64,000 bases of DNA from the NCBI GenBank assembly GCA_003248935.1, contig QFQF01000014.1, positions 1 to 64,000 of the forward strand. Reading direction: 5' to 3'. The stretch comes from Sphingobium sp. (GTDB taxonomy: Bacteria > Pseudomonadota > Alphaproteobacteria > Sphingomonadales > Sphingomonadaceae). The notes below the pieces were generated by a model. That model did no database searches. It was not told the DNA's origin and was given only the letters and a program-made list of their open reading frames with translations. The translations under genes and the position numbers were made by a program. This document shows positions 50,869 to 59,065 of the stretch, in pieces; positions within the stretch are counted from its first letter, which is position 1, and each line of letters starts with the position of its first letter.

Positions 50869-52074
50869 TCAGAACGCCAGCGGGCCGTCCAGTTCCTTCA
50901 CTTCCCACGGCAGGCCGTGCTTGTTCAGCATGTCCATGAACGGATCGGGATCGAACTGCTCCATGTTGAACACGCCTTCCCCGGACCATGCACCGGTCAG
51001 GACCATGGCGGCGCCGATCATCGCGGGCACGCCGGTGGTGTAGCTGACCGCCTGATTGCCGGTCTCGGCATAGGCGTCCTCATGGTCGCACACGTTCCAG
51101 ACATAGACGGTCTTGTCCTTGCCGTCCTTCACGCCCGTGGCGATGTCGCCGATGTTCGTCTTCCCCTTGGTCGTGACCCCGAGCGACGCGGGCTCGGGCA
51201 GCACGGCTTTCAGGAACTGGAGCGGGATGATCTCCCGCCCTTCGTACATCACCGGGTCGATGCGGGTCATACCGACGTTCTGGAGCACCTCCAGATGCTT
51301 GAGATAGGCGTCGCCGAAGGTCATCCAAAAACGGATACGCTTGATTTCCGGATAAAATTTCGCGAGCGATTCCAGTTCCTCATGGTACATGAGGTACATG
51401 TTCTTCTCACCGACCTGCTCGAAGAAGAAGGGCTGCTTGTGGCTGAGCGCCGGTCCCTCGACCCATTCGCCGCCTTCCCAGTGCCGCGACGGCGCGGTCA
51501 CTTCACGGATGTTGATCTCCGGATTGAAGTTGGTGGCGAAATGCTGGCCATGGTCGCCGCCGTTGCAGTCCAGGATGTCGAGCGTATCGATCCGGTCGAG
51601 CAAGTGCTTTTTGATGTAGGTCGCAAAGACGCTGGTGACGCCGGGGTCGAAGCCCGAACCGAGCAGCGCCATCAGGCCCGCTTCCCTGAAACGGTCGTGA
51701 TAGGCCCACTGCCAGCCATATTCGAACTTCGCCTCGTCGCGCGGCTCGTAGTTGGCGGTGTCGAGATAGTGCGCGCCGGACTTGAGGCACGCCTCCATGA
51801 TCGACAGGTCCTGATAGGGCAGGGCGAGGTTGACGACCAGCTTCGGCCCGACCTGTGCGATCAGGGCAGCGGTCGCCTCGACATCGTCGGCGTCAACCTG
51901 CGCCGTCTTGATGACGACGCCGGTGCGTTCCTTCACCGATTGGGCGATGGCGTCGCACTTTGCGACGCGGCGGCTCGCCAGCGTGATGTCGGTGAAGATA
52001 TCGGCGTTCATCGCCATCTTGTGGACGGCGACCGAACCGACGCCGCCTGCGCCGATGACAAGGACCTTGCTCAA
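50869..52074 (-). CDS. Carboxynorspermidine / carboxyspermidine dehydrogenase (saccharopine dehydrogenase family)
   Basis: A 401-residue reductase that joins a diamine with aspartate semialdehyde to give the carboxylated triamine, using NAD(P)H. The Rossmann motif KVLVIGAGGVGSVAVHK begins at residue 3. Further saccharopine-reductase features are VNLALPYQDLSIMEACL, YLDTANYEPRDEA, GFDPGVTSVFA and LDCNGGDHGQHFATNFNPE. The start is TTG at 52074, with GGAG eight bases upstream; the out-of-frame ATG nearby runs at once into a stop. It is the first gene of the polyamine cluster. Confidence 0.93.
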   Translation of the reverse strand: MSKVLVIGAGGVGSVAVHKMAMNADIFTDITLASRRVAKCDAIAQSVKERTGVVIKTAQVDADDVEATAALIAQVGPKLVVNLALPYQDLSIMEACLKSGAHYLDTANYEPRDEAKFEYGWQWAYHDRFREAGLMALLGSGFDPGVTSVFATYIKKHLLDRIDTLDILDCNGGDHGQHFATNFNPEINIREVTAPSRHWEGGEWVEGPALSHKQPFFFEQVGEKNMYLMYHEELESLAKFYPEIKRIRFWMTFGDAYLKHLEVLQNVGMTRIDPVMYEGREIIPLQFLKAVLPEPASLGVTTKGKTNIGDIATGVKDGKDKTVYVWNVCDHEDAYAETGNQAVSYTTGVPAMIGAAMVLTGAWSGEGVFNMEQFDPDPFMDMLNKHGLPWEVKELDGPLAF

Positions 52075-52199
52075 TTCATGTGCTCCATGGCTATGCCGCG
52101 CCGACGACGCGAAAGCGCCCATATAGGGGCGCCGCGTGACAGAGCAAAGTCATTCGCATCGGCTGTCCCGGGCGGGAACGGATGCGCTCGCCGGCCGGC

Positions 52200-52769
52200 C
52201 TATTCCCCGCTGTCGTTCCGTGGCGGCGGCGGGGGCAGCTCATCGGCGGACAGCATGCCGTCATGGTTGGCGTCCATCGTGTCGAACATGGCGAGGGCAG
52301 GCGCCGCGAACTCCGCGGCGTCGATCATGCCGTCGTCATTGCCATCCTCGAAACGGGGCATGCCCGCCGGGCCGTCGACCGGCTGCATCGCGGGCGGGCG
52401 GTCGCCACTATTGCCGCCGAAGCCGCTGCCTGAGCCGCGGCGGGCAGGCGGCGGGCCGTTGCCCGGACCTCCGCCGCCCATGCGCGGCGGTTCGCCCTCG
52501 CCCTGTGGCGGTCCCTTCGGCCGGTCAGCCTGTCCGCCCTGCGGCGCGGCCTGAAGCAACTGGCGGACCGGGATCATGCCGTCCCCGTTCTGGTCCTTCG
52601 CGGCGAATTCCGAATCCAGCCATGCCTGCAACTCGGCGCGGCTGATACAGCCGTCATGATCGGCATCGGCGGCCGAGAAGGGGCCGCCCCCGGGTGGCGG
52701 CGGGGGCGGTGATTCGGGTCCGGCGGCCTGGGACGCGGACGCAAGGAGGAGGGCGAGGGACAGTATCAT
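52200..52769 (-). CDS. Secreted EF-hand calcium-binding protein
   Basis: A 189-residue protein with a signal peptide (LSLALLLASASQAA, residues 3-16). It has four EF-hand loops: DADHDGCISRAE (35-46), DQNGDGMIPVRQ (59-70, weaker), DGNDDGMIDAAE (142-153) and DANHDGMLSADE (166-177). A glycine/proline-rich linker of about 70 residues separates the two pairs, and the C terminus is proline-rich. It probably binds calcium in the periplasm; its partner is unknown. It lies 99 bases downstream of the DNA ligase gene on the same strand but looks unrelated to it. Confidence 0.85.
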   Translation of the reverse strand: MILSLALLLASASQAAGPESPPPPPPGGGPFSAADADHDGCISRAELQAWLDSEFAAKDQNGDGMIPVRQLLQAAPQGGQADRPKGPPQGEGEPPRMGGGGPGNGPPPARRGSGSGFGGNSGDRPPAMQPVDGPAGMPRFEDGNDDGMIDAAEFAAPALAMFDTMDANHDGMLSADELPPPPPRNDSGE

Positions 52770-52867
52770 GGCGCGTTCCCGGCAAAGAGAAGGGGTGGAA
52801 CGGCGCCTTTGGCGGGAGGAGTTTGCCCCGGTATGTCAGCCATGTGTCAGCGGGCTCGCGGTCCCGA

Positions 52868-54466
52868 TCAGGCGATCATCCGCCGCAACGTCTCGATCGC
52901 GTCGGCCTCCCCCGCGGGTTTGTCGCGGCGGATGCGGGCGATGCGCGGGAAGCGCATGGCGAGACCGGACTTGTGCCGCTTGCTTTCGTGGATGGAATCG
53001 AAGGCGACCTCGAGCACGAGCGTCTTCTCCACCTCCCGCACGGGGCCGAAGCTGGCGACGGTATGGGAGCGCACGAAGCGGTCGAGCCATTTCAGCTCCT
53101 CGTCGGTGAAGCCGGAATAGGCCTTTCCCACCGGCAGCAACTGCCCATCGCCGGTCCAGCAGCCGAACGTGTAGTCGGAATAGAAGGACGAGCGCTTTCC
53201 ATGGCCGCGCTGCGCGTACATCATCACACAGTCGGCGGTCAGCGGATCGCGCTTCCACTTGTACCAGAGGCCGGTGCGGCGGCCCGCCACATAGGGGCTG
53301 TCGCGGCGCTTCAGCATCACCCCCTCGATCGCGGCATCGCGCGCGCCGCTCCGGATGTCCGCGAGGGCCGTGAAATCGGGCGCCGCGATCAGTTGCGACA
53401 GGTCGAAGCGGGCCGGGTCGAGCCCGGGAAAGAACGCCTCCAGCCGCGCGCGCCGTTCTGTCCAGGGGCGTTCGCGCAGGTCGTCATCGCCGTCCATCAA
53501 CATGTCGTAGAGCCGGACGAAGGCGGGAAAGTCGGCCTGCATCCGGGCCGTCACGCTTTTTCGCCCCAGCCGCTGCTGAAGCGCGTTGAAGCTGGCGGCC
53601 GATCCGCCATGCGCGTCGGCGCCCTGCGTCTCGCCCCGCACCAGCAGTTCGCCGTCCAGCACGGCACGGCCGGAAAAGGCACCCGCGACATCGGGGAAGC
53701 TGCCGGTGATGTCGTCGCCCGCGCGGCTGTAGAGGCGCGTGTCCAGCCCCGTGCCGACGATCTGCACGCGGATGCCGTCCCATTTCCACTCGGCAGCATA
53801 TTCGGCGAGATCGACGGTCCCGTCCTCCAGCGGATGAGCGAGCATGAACGGGCGGAAGAACGGCGTTCCTTTCGGGTCGGGACGACCGCCGCGCCCCTCG
53901 GCCCAGTCGAACAGGGCGGTATAGGGCGGCGCGAGCGCGTGCCAGCATTCCTCGACATCGTCGACCGACAGGTCGAAGGCGGCGGCGAAAGCCGTCTTGG
54001 CAAGGCGGGCGGAGATGCCGACGCGCAGGCCGCCTGTCGCCAGCTTCAGGAGGGCGAAGCGGCCGCCGGCGTCCAGATGGTCCATCATCGCCGCCAGTGC
54101 CGCCGGGGCCGCCGCGCGGGACACGGCGGACAGCCGGTCCACGACGGCGCCGAGCGTCAGGGAGCCGTCGTCGACCTCCGCCGGACGATCGGCGGGCGGC
54201 GGCCAGAGCAGGGCCACGGTCTCGGCCAGATCGCCGACATAGTCCCGGCTCATTTCGAACAGGACCGGATCGACCCGCTCCCGGATCATGTCGCCGATCG
54301 CCGAAGCCTTGACCGCCTTCAGGTCCAGCGCGCCGGTCAGCGCCGCAAGCGCCCAGCCCCGGTCGGGATCGGGCGTCGTGCGCAGATAGTCGGCGATCAG
54401 CGCCAGCTTGCCATTGCGCGACCGGGTGTAGACGAGACCGTCGAGAAGGCGGGAGAAGGCGCGCAT
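52868..54466 (-). CDS. ATP-dependent DNA ligase (cisplatin damage response / Lhr-associated type)
   Basis: A 532-residue ligase. The N-terminal DNA-binding domain (to about 210) is followed by the nucleotidyltransferase domain, with the adenylated lysine K228 in EWKWDGIRVQ, then SRAGDDITGSFPD, VLDGELLV, IEGVMLKRRDSPY and LWYKWKRDPLTADCV (motif V). The C-terminal OB domain includes GRHKSGLAMRFPRI-like residues (KRHKSGLAMRFPRIARIR). It seals nicks and is probably involved in repair. The ATG at 54466 follows GGGGAT; upstream codons overlap the nuclease gene region and lack similarity. It pairs with the MBL-fold nuclease gene 31 bases upstream. Confidence 0.93.
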   Translation of the reverse strand: MRAFSRLLDGLVYTRSRNGKLALIADYLRTTPDPDRGWALAALTGALDLKAVKASAIGDMIRERVDPVLFEMSRDYVGDLAETVALLWPPPADRPAEVDDGSLTLGAVVDRLSAVSRAAAPAALAAMMDHLDAGGRFALLKLATGGLRVGISARLAKTAFAAAFDLSVDDVEECWHALAPPYTALFDWAEGRGGRPDPKGTPFFRPFMLAHPLEDGTVDLAEYAAEWKWDGIRVQIVGTGLDTRLYSRAGDDITGSFPDVAGAFSGRAVLDGELLVRGETQGADAHGGSAASFNALQQRLGRKSVTARMQADFPAFVRLYDMLMDGDDDLRERPWTERRARLEAFFPGLDPARFDLSQLIAAPDFTALADIRSGARDAAIEGVMLKRRDSPYVAGRRTGLWYKWKRDPLTADCVMMYAQRGHGKRSSFYSDYTFGCWTGDGQLLPVGKAYSGFTDEELKWLDRFVRSHTVASFGPVREVEKTLVLEVAFDSIHESKRHKSGLAMRFPRIARIRRDKPAGEADAIETLRRMIA

Positions 54467-54497
54467 CAGCGATCCCCTGAACGAATGACGGCGGGCC

Positions 54498-55496
54498 TCA
54501 TCCCTCTTCCTCATCCTCCCGCCCGACGAGCGCCAGCGCCTTCGCGCGCATCTGGCGCGTCGTGCACCAGTGGACGAGGGCATCCTCCCGCCCGTGGGTC
54601 ACCCAGATATCTGCGGGGGCGAGTTCGGTGATGGTGGCGGTCAGCTCGTCCCAGTCGGCATGGTCGGAAATCACCAGCGGCAGCTCGACATTGCGCTGCC
54701 GGGCGCGCTGACGCACGCGCATCCAGCCTGACGCCATGGCGGTGACGGGGTCGGGCAGGCGGCGGCTCCAGCGGTCGTTGAGGGCCGAGGGCGGCGCGAC
54801 GACGATATGGCCGCGCAGATCGGCGGCCGCGACGCCCGTCACCGGGCGCAGTTCGCCCATCTCGACCCCGAAATCGGCATAGAGCGCACACATCCGTTCG
54901 AGCGCGCCGTGGATGTAGACCGGGTCATGGTGGCCGCGCGCGCGCAGTTCACAGATCACCCGCTGCGCCTTGCCCAGCGCATAGGCGCCGACCAGCACGC
55001 AGCGATCCGGGCTGGCGTGGAGGGCGCCCAGCAGCCGGTCGATCTCCCCCGCCGTCGCCGGATGACGGAAGACCGGCAGGCCGAACGTCGCCTCCGTCAC
55101 GAAGATGTCGCAGGGCTCCGGCGCGAACGGCACGCAGGTGGGGTCTGGGCGCCGCTTGTAGTCGCCGGTGACGACGACCTTTTCCCCGCCATGTTCCAGC
55201 ACGATCTGCGCCGAGCCCAGCACATGCCCGGCGGGAATGTAGCGGATGGCGACGCCGCCCATCCGCATCTCCTCGCCATAGGCAAGCGGCGTCCCTTCGT
55301 CGGTGCCATAGCGCAGGGCCATGATCGCCAGCGTCTCGCGTGTCGCCCAGACATGGCCGTGGCCGCCACGCGCATGGTCGGCATGGCCGTGCGTCACCAG
55401 CGCCCGCTCGCGCGGCGTCGAAGGGTCGATCCAGGCGTCGGCCGGGCGGACGTAGATGCCGGTCGGATGCGGCTCGATCCAGTGGGAGGCGGGCAT
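54498..55496 (-). CDS. Ligase-associated MBL-fold DNA exonuclease
   Basis: A 332-residue metallo-beta-lactamase-fold nuclease with a beta-CASP-like insertion. The zinc motif is THGHADHARGG (35-45), followed by PAGHVLGSAQIVLE, VTGDYKRRPDPTCVPF and the C-terminal VISDHADWDELTAT. This family (YSH1/CPSF-like) is encoded beside an ATP-dependent ligase and, usually, the Lhr helicase and an MPE-type phosphoesterase, and is implicated in DNA repair. Here only the ligase partner is adjacent. It is the first gene of the pair and diverges from a small helical-protein gene. Confidence 0.92.
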   Translation of the reverse strand: MPASHWIEPHPTGIYVRPADAWIDPSTPRERALVTHGHADHARGGHGHVWATRETLAIMALRYGTDEGTPLAYGEEMRMGGVAIRYIPAGHVLGSAQIVLEHGGEKVVVTGDYKRRPDPTCVPFAPEPCDIFVTEATFGLPVFRHPATAGEIDRLLGALHASPDRCVLVGAYALGKAQRVICELRARGHHDPVYIHGALERMCALYADFGVEMGELRPVTGVAAADLRGHIVVAPPSALNDRWSRRLPDPVTAMASGWMRVRQRARQRNVELPLVISDHADWDELTATITELAPADIWVTHGREDALVHWCTTRQMRAKALALVGREDEEEG

Positions 55497-55638
55497 AGGC
55501 CGATAGAATGTGGGAGCAAGTGCCCCGGTTCCGCAAGCCCGGCGGTAAAGAGCGCGGCGTCGCCCGCCACCGCACGAGAACTAGCAGATTGTTAAGGCCC
55601 GTTCCGTATCGTTACGGGTGCGAACAGGGAGCGCGGGC

Positions 55639-56061
55639 GTGCTGAAGAAGCTTGAGCAACTGCATGACGAGGTCGAGGCGTTCATTACGGCGCAGGAGGC
55701 GCTGCTGAGCGGTGGCGAGCCGCCGACGACCGACGAGATCGCGCGCGCCCGCTGGAAGCTGATGGCGGCCAGCCGCCGCCGCCGCGACTATGTCGACGAG
55801 GCGATCTATCCCGCACTGTCGCCGATCCTGTCCGGCGACACGGCCGGTATGCTGGCGGCGTTGCGGGAACGGGACGTCGCGCAGCGCCATTGGGCCAGCG
55901 CGCATCTGGCGGACTGGCCGATCGAGCGGATAGAGGCGGAGTTCGGAACCTATCAGCCCGCCGCGCTGGAAGTGTTCCGGCGGATGCGCGCGCATCTGCG
56001 CGACGAGCGCAACGTGCTCATGACCCTGCTGTCGATGAATCCGATCGAGGAAGGCCGCTGA
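55639..56061 (+). CDS. Small alpha-helical protein of unknown function
   Basis: A 140-residue protein with no signal or membrane segment. The sequence looks fully helical: MLKKLEQLHDEVEAFITAQEALL, IARARWKLMAASRRRRDYVDEAIYP, LAALRERDVAQRHWASAHLADWP and VFRRMRAHLRDERNVLMTLLSM. The spaced histidines and acidic residues recall four-helix proteins such as hemerythrins, but the iron-ligand motif is not clear, so I leave it unnamed. The GTG at 55639 is preferred because GGGAG lies nine bases upstream. It diverges from the nuclease gene and converges with hemA, ending seven bases before it. Confidence 0.7.
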   Translation: MLKKLEQLHDEVEAFITAQEALLSGGEPPTTDEIARARWKLMAASRRRRDYVDEAIYPALSPILSGDTAGMLAALRERDVAQRHWASAHLADWPIERIEAEFGTYQPAALEVFRRMRAHLRDERNVLMTLLSMNPIEEGR

Positions 56062-56068
56062 CCGGCGG

Positions 56069-57289
56069 TCAGGCGGCGCGCCGAAGCTCCAGTTCCAGAC
56101 GGTCCCAGATTTCCACGAGCGCGCTCACCAGATCGCGCATCATCGCCTCGTCATGGGCGGGCCCGGGGGTGAAGCGCAGCCGCTCCGTACCGCGCGGCAC
56201 CGTCGGATAATTGATCGGCTGGACGTAGACGCCATATTCGGCGAGCAGGATGTCGCTGATCCGCTTCGCCTTCACCGGATCGCCGACCATCAGCGGCACG
56301 ATATGGGTGGTCGACGGCATCACCGGCAGCCCGGCATCCGCCATCATCGCCTTCAGCCGCGCGGCCGAGGCCTGCTGCCCGTCGCGCTCGACACTGGAAC
56401 TCTTCAGGTGCCGGACGCTCGCCAGCACGCCCGCGACCAGCACGGGGGAGAGCGAGGTCGTGAAGATGAACCCCGGAGCGTAGGACCGGATGACGTCGAT
56501 GATCATCTGGTCGGCGGCGATGTAGCCACCCATGACGCCGAATGCCTTGCCCAGCGTCCCCTCGATGATCGTCAGGCGGTGCGCGACGCTGTCGCGATCC
56601 GAAATGCCGCCGCCGCGCGGGCCGTACATGCCGACCGCATGCACCTCGTCCAGATAGGTGAGGGCGTTGAATTCGTCGGCAAGGTCGCAGATCTCCCCGA
56701 TCGGCGCGACGTCGCCGTCCATCGAATAGACGCTCTCGAACGCGATCAGCTTCGGCGCGGCCGGGTCCGTCTCCGCCAGCAACTCGCGCAGGTGCGCCAG
56801 ATCGTTGTGGCGGAACACCTTCTTCTCGCAGCCCGAATTGCGGATGCCCGCGATCATCGAGGCATGGTTCAGTTCATCGGAAAAGATGATGCAGCCGGGC
56901 AGCAGCTTGGCGAGCGTCGAAAGCGTCGCCTCGTTCGAGACATAGCCCGAGGTGAAGAGCAGCGCCCCTTCCTTGCCGTGCAGGTCGGCCAGCTCATGCT
57001 CAAGGTCGACGTGATAATGCGTGTTGCCGCCGATATTGCGCGTGCCGCCGGACCCGGCGCCGACATCGTGCAGCGCCTCTTCCATCGCGGCGATCACCTT
57101 GGGATGCTGGCCCATGGCGAGATAGTCGTTGGAGCACCAGACCGTGATCGGCTTCGGCCCGTTATGGCCGTGGAAGCAGCGCGCGTTGGGAAAGGCGCCC
57201 TTGTTGCGGAGAATGTCGATGAAGACCCGATAGCGGCCTTCGTCATGGAGCCGTTCGATCGCCTGACTGAAGATATGCTTGTAATTCAC
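56069..57289 (-). CDS. hemA: 5-aminolevulinate synthase
   Basis: A 406-residue PLP enzyme condensing glycine with succinyl-CoA, the first step of heme synthesis by the C4 pathway of alphaproteobacteria. The PLP lysine is K248 in IEGTLGKAFGVMGGY. Also present are WCSNDYLAMG, GSGGTRNIGGNTHYH, FSDELNHASMI, DEVHAVGMYGPRGGG and FTTSLSP. The N terminus begins MNYKHIFSQAIERLHDEGRYR, as in the family. It converges with the small helical-protein gene; murI is transcribed in the same direction 157 bases upstream. Confidence 0.97.
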   Translation of the reverse strand: MNYKHIFSQAIERLHDEGRYRVFIDILRNKGAFPNARCFHGHNGPKPITVWCSNDYLAMGQHPKVIAAMEEALHDVGAGSGGTRNIGGNTHYHVDLEHELADLHGKEGALLFTSGYVSNEATLSTLAKLLPGCIIFSDELNHASMIAGIRNSGCEKKVFRHNDLAHLRELLAETDPAAPKLIAFESVYSMDGDVAPIGEICDLADEFNALTYLDEVHAVGMYGPRGGGISDRDSVAHRLTIIEGTLGKAFGVMGGYIAADQMIIDVIRSYAPGFIFTTSLSPVLVAGVLASVRHLKSSSVERDGQQASAARLKAMMADAGLPVMPSTTHIVPLMVGDPVKAKRISDILLAEYGVYVQPINYPTVPRGTERLRFTPGPAHDEAMMRDLVSALVEIWDRLELELRRAA

Positions 57290-57400
57290 GCCTATATCCC
57301 GACTGCCGCATCCCCTCTTTGTCAGCGCATCTATACGCTACGGGGGCTGTTTTCCAGCGCTAACCGCTCGCAAGATGGCGAGGAATATCGATCATGACCA

Positions 57401-57417
57401 TTGGACATTTGGTCCAA
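57401..57417. promoter_or_regulatory. Inverted repeat upstream of hemA, possible operator
   Basis: TTGGAC-ATTTG-GTCCAA is a six-base perfect inverted repeat with a five-base spacer, lying between the murI stop and the hemA start, about 112 bases upstream of the hemA ATG. The spacing and symmetry suit a dimeric regulator. It does not match the FNR or Fur consensus sequences I know, and the function is unproven. Confidence 0.35.
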
Positions 57418-57446
57418 GCGCGGGACTACGGCCCGATGCAGCGCTC

Positions 57447-58265
57447 TCAGAGCCCCTCGATCCGGTCGAGGCCGTAACGCGCCAGAGCGGGGGCGAGCGC
57501 GGGCACGTCCGGGTCGAGCCGGGTGAAGACCGCAATGCCTTCGCCCGGCACCGCCGGCCATGCCTGCCCCTGCGTCAGATAGGCGATCCGGCGCGCAATC
57601 CCGTCGCCACCGTGCAGGAAGGACAGCGGGCGCGGGCTGGCAGCCTCCAGCTCCGCCTGAACCAGCGGGAAATGGGTGCAGGCCAGCACCACCATGTCCA
57701 TCCGGTCGCCGCCCGGCTGGTCGAGGAGCCCGGCAAGCGCATCCCGCGCCACGGCCGGATCGAGCGGCTCACCCCGCAGCTTCGCCTCGGCCAGCGCGAC
57801 GAGCGCCGCCGATCCGTGCCGCAGGACCGTGCAATCCGCACCATGCTCGGCGGCCAGCCGGTCGACATAGGGCTGGCGCACGGTCGCGTCGGTGCCGAGT
57901 ACCCCGATCACGCGGCTTTTCGACCGGAGCGCGGCGGGCTTGATCGCGGGGACCGTGCCGACCACCGGGATATCGAGCGCCGAGCGGACATGCGCCAACG
58001 CGATCGTCGAGGCGGTGTTGCAGGCGATGACCGCGAGGCGGGGGCGATAGCGCTCCACCAGGCGACCGAGCAGGGCAGGCACGCGGGCGGCGATCTCCGC
58101 CTCGCTCTTCGTGCCGTAGGGGAAGCCCGCGCGGTCAGCCGCATAGACGACCGGCGCGCGGGGCAAGGCCAGCCGGGCCGGAGCGAGGATAGAGAGACCG
58201 CCGACGCCGGAATCGAAGAAGAGGATGGGCGCTTCTGCGGCGACTGTCGTGGGCGCTGGCGTCAT
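57447..58265 (-). CDS. murI: Glutamate racemase
   Basis: A 272-residue MurI that makes D-glutamate for peptidoglycan. The cofactor-independent active site has two cysteines: C82 in VIACNTAST and C195 in VLACTHFPL. The N-terminal LFFDSGVGGLSIL and PYGTKSEAEI are typical. The ATG at 58265 gives a normal length; the frame is open further upstream into the AT-rich repeat region without similarity. It is transcribed away from the DUF2239 gene. Confidence 0.96.
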   Translation of the reverse strand: MTPAPTTVAAEAPILFFDSGVGGLSILAPARLALPRAPVVYAADRAGFPYGTKSEAEIAARVPALLGRLVERYRPRLAVIACNTASTIALAHVRSALDIPVVGTVPAIKPAALRSKSRVIGVLGTDATVRQPYVDRLAAEHGADCTVLRHGSAALVALAEAKLRGEPLDPAVARDALAGLLDQPGGDRMDMVVLACTHFPLVQAELEAASPRPLSFLHGGDGIARRIAYLTQGQAWPAVPGEGIAVFTRLDPDVPALAPALARYGLDRIEGL

Positions 58266-58321
58266 GGGCGCGGGTGTCGGGCCGGCGCGATGGCAAGTCA
58301 ACCGGGAAACGTGATATATTT

Positions 58322-58358
58322 TACCCGGATATATATTGTACAATTATTTATCCGGGTA
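58322..58358 (+). promoter_or_regulatory. AT-rich inverted repeat (operator-like) upstream of the DUF2239 gene
   Basis: TACCCGGATA (58322-58331) and TATCCGGGTA (58349-58358) are a perfect 10-bp inverted repeat separated by 17 AT-rich bases. Centred within it is a second palindrome, ATTGTACAAT (58335-58344). The stretch from 58310 to 58370 is far richer in A and T than anything nearby and lies in the divergent murI/DUF2239 promoter region. This looks like a site for a dimeric regulator covering the -10 region of the DUF2239 gene, whose start is 39 bases further on. I do not recognise the regulator. Confidence 0.65.
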
Positions 58359-58396
58359 TAAATAGCCGCATCCATCGATCAAGGGGATGCAAAGCA

Positions 58397-58915
58397 ATGG
58401 AAGGTTCTGTCACAGCGTTTCTGGGCGACGAGCGCGTCGCCGCAGGCGGACGGGAGGCGGTGACGCGCCTGCTCGAAGACCGATATCCGGGCGACCATGG
58501 CGTCATCCGGGTCTTCGACGATTCGACCGGCAGGATCACCGACCTCGATTACTGGGACGCGCTGCAATCCGCGCCGCCGGTCGAGGGCCAGCGCGGTCGC
58601 GGGCGGCCGAGCATGGGCGTGAAAGCCCGTGAGGTCACATTGTTACCCCGGCAATGGGAATGGTTGGCGGCGCAACCCGGCGGCGCATCGTCGACGCTGC
58701 GGCGGCTGGTCGAGGAGGCGCGGAAGGAGGAACCGGGACGGCGCGCGCGACAGGATGCCGCCTATGCGTTCATGCAGGCGACCTGCGGCGACCGGCCCGG
58801 TTACGAAGAGGCGCTGCGGGACCTGTACCGCGACGACGCAACCGCGTTCACGGCGCGGATCGCGGACTGGCCGGGGGACGTCCGGGGCTATATCGTCCGG
58901 CTCTACCGGGGCTGA
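58397..58915 (+). CDS. DUF2239 family protein
   Basis: A 172-residue cytoplasmic protein that I assign to DUF2239. The N-terminal half looks like an alpha/beta module (VTAFLGDERVAAGGREAVTRLL, VIRVFDDSTGRITDLDYWDAL). A GRGRPSMGVKAREVTLLPRQWEWLAAQPGG-like segment (about 67-96) follows, with GRPS-x-GV-x-REVTLLPR the conserved block. The helical C-terminal part is ARRARQDAAYAFM-like. The GRGRPSMGVKAREVTLLPR block resembles DNA-binding segments, so it may be a regulator, possibly of itself. The ATG at 58397 follows AAGGGG. The function of the family is not established. Confidence 0.8.
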   Translation: MEGSVTAFLGDERVAAGGREAVTRLLEDRYPGDHGVIRVFDDSTGRITDLDYWDALQSAPPVEGQRGRGRPSMGVKAREVTLLPRQWEWLAAQPGGASSTLRRLVEEARKEEPGRRARQDAAYAFMQATCGDRPGYEEALRDLYRDDATAFTARIADWPGDVRGYIVRLYRG

Positions 58916-59065
58916 CCTCGAATGGGGGAGGCGGACAGGGCGCGCGCCGGTACAGTTTCGCGTTGCTCCGCCCGCAGCGGCCCGTATGATCCGTGGCCGC
59001 GTGCTATGCGCGCCTGATCCCGGGCATGACCTTTGGCCCGGGCATGATCTTTGGAAAGAACGACA

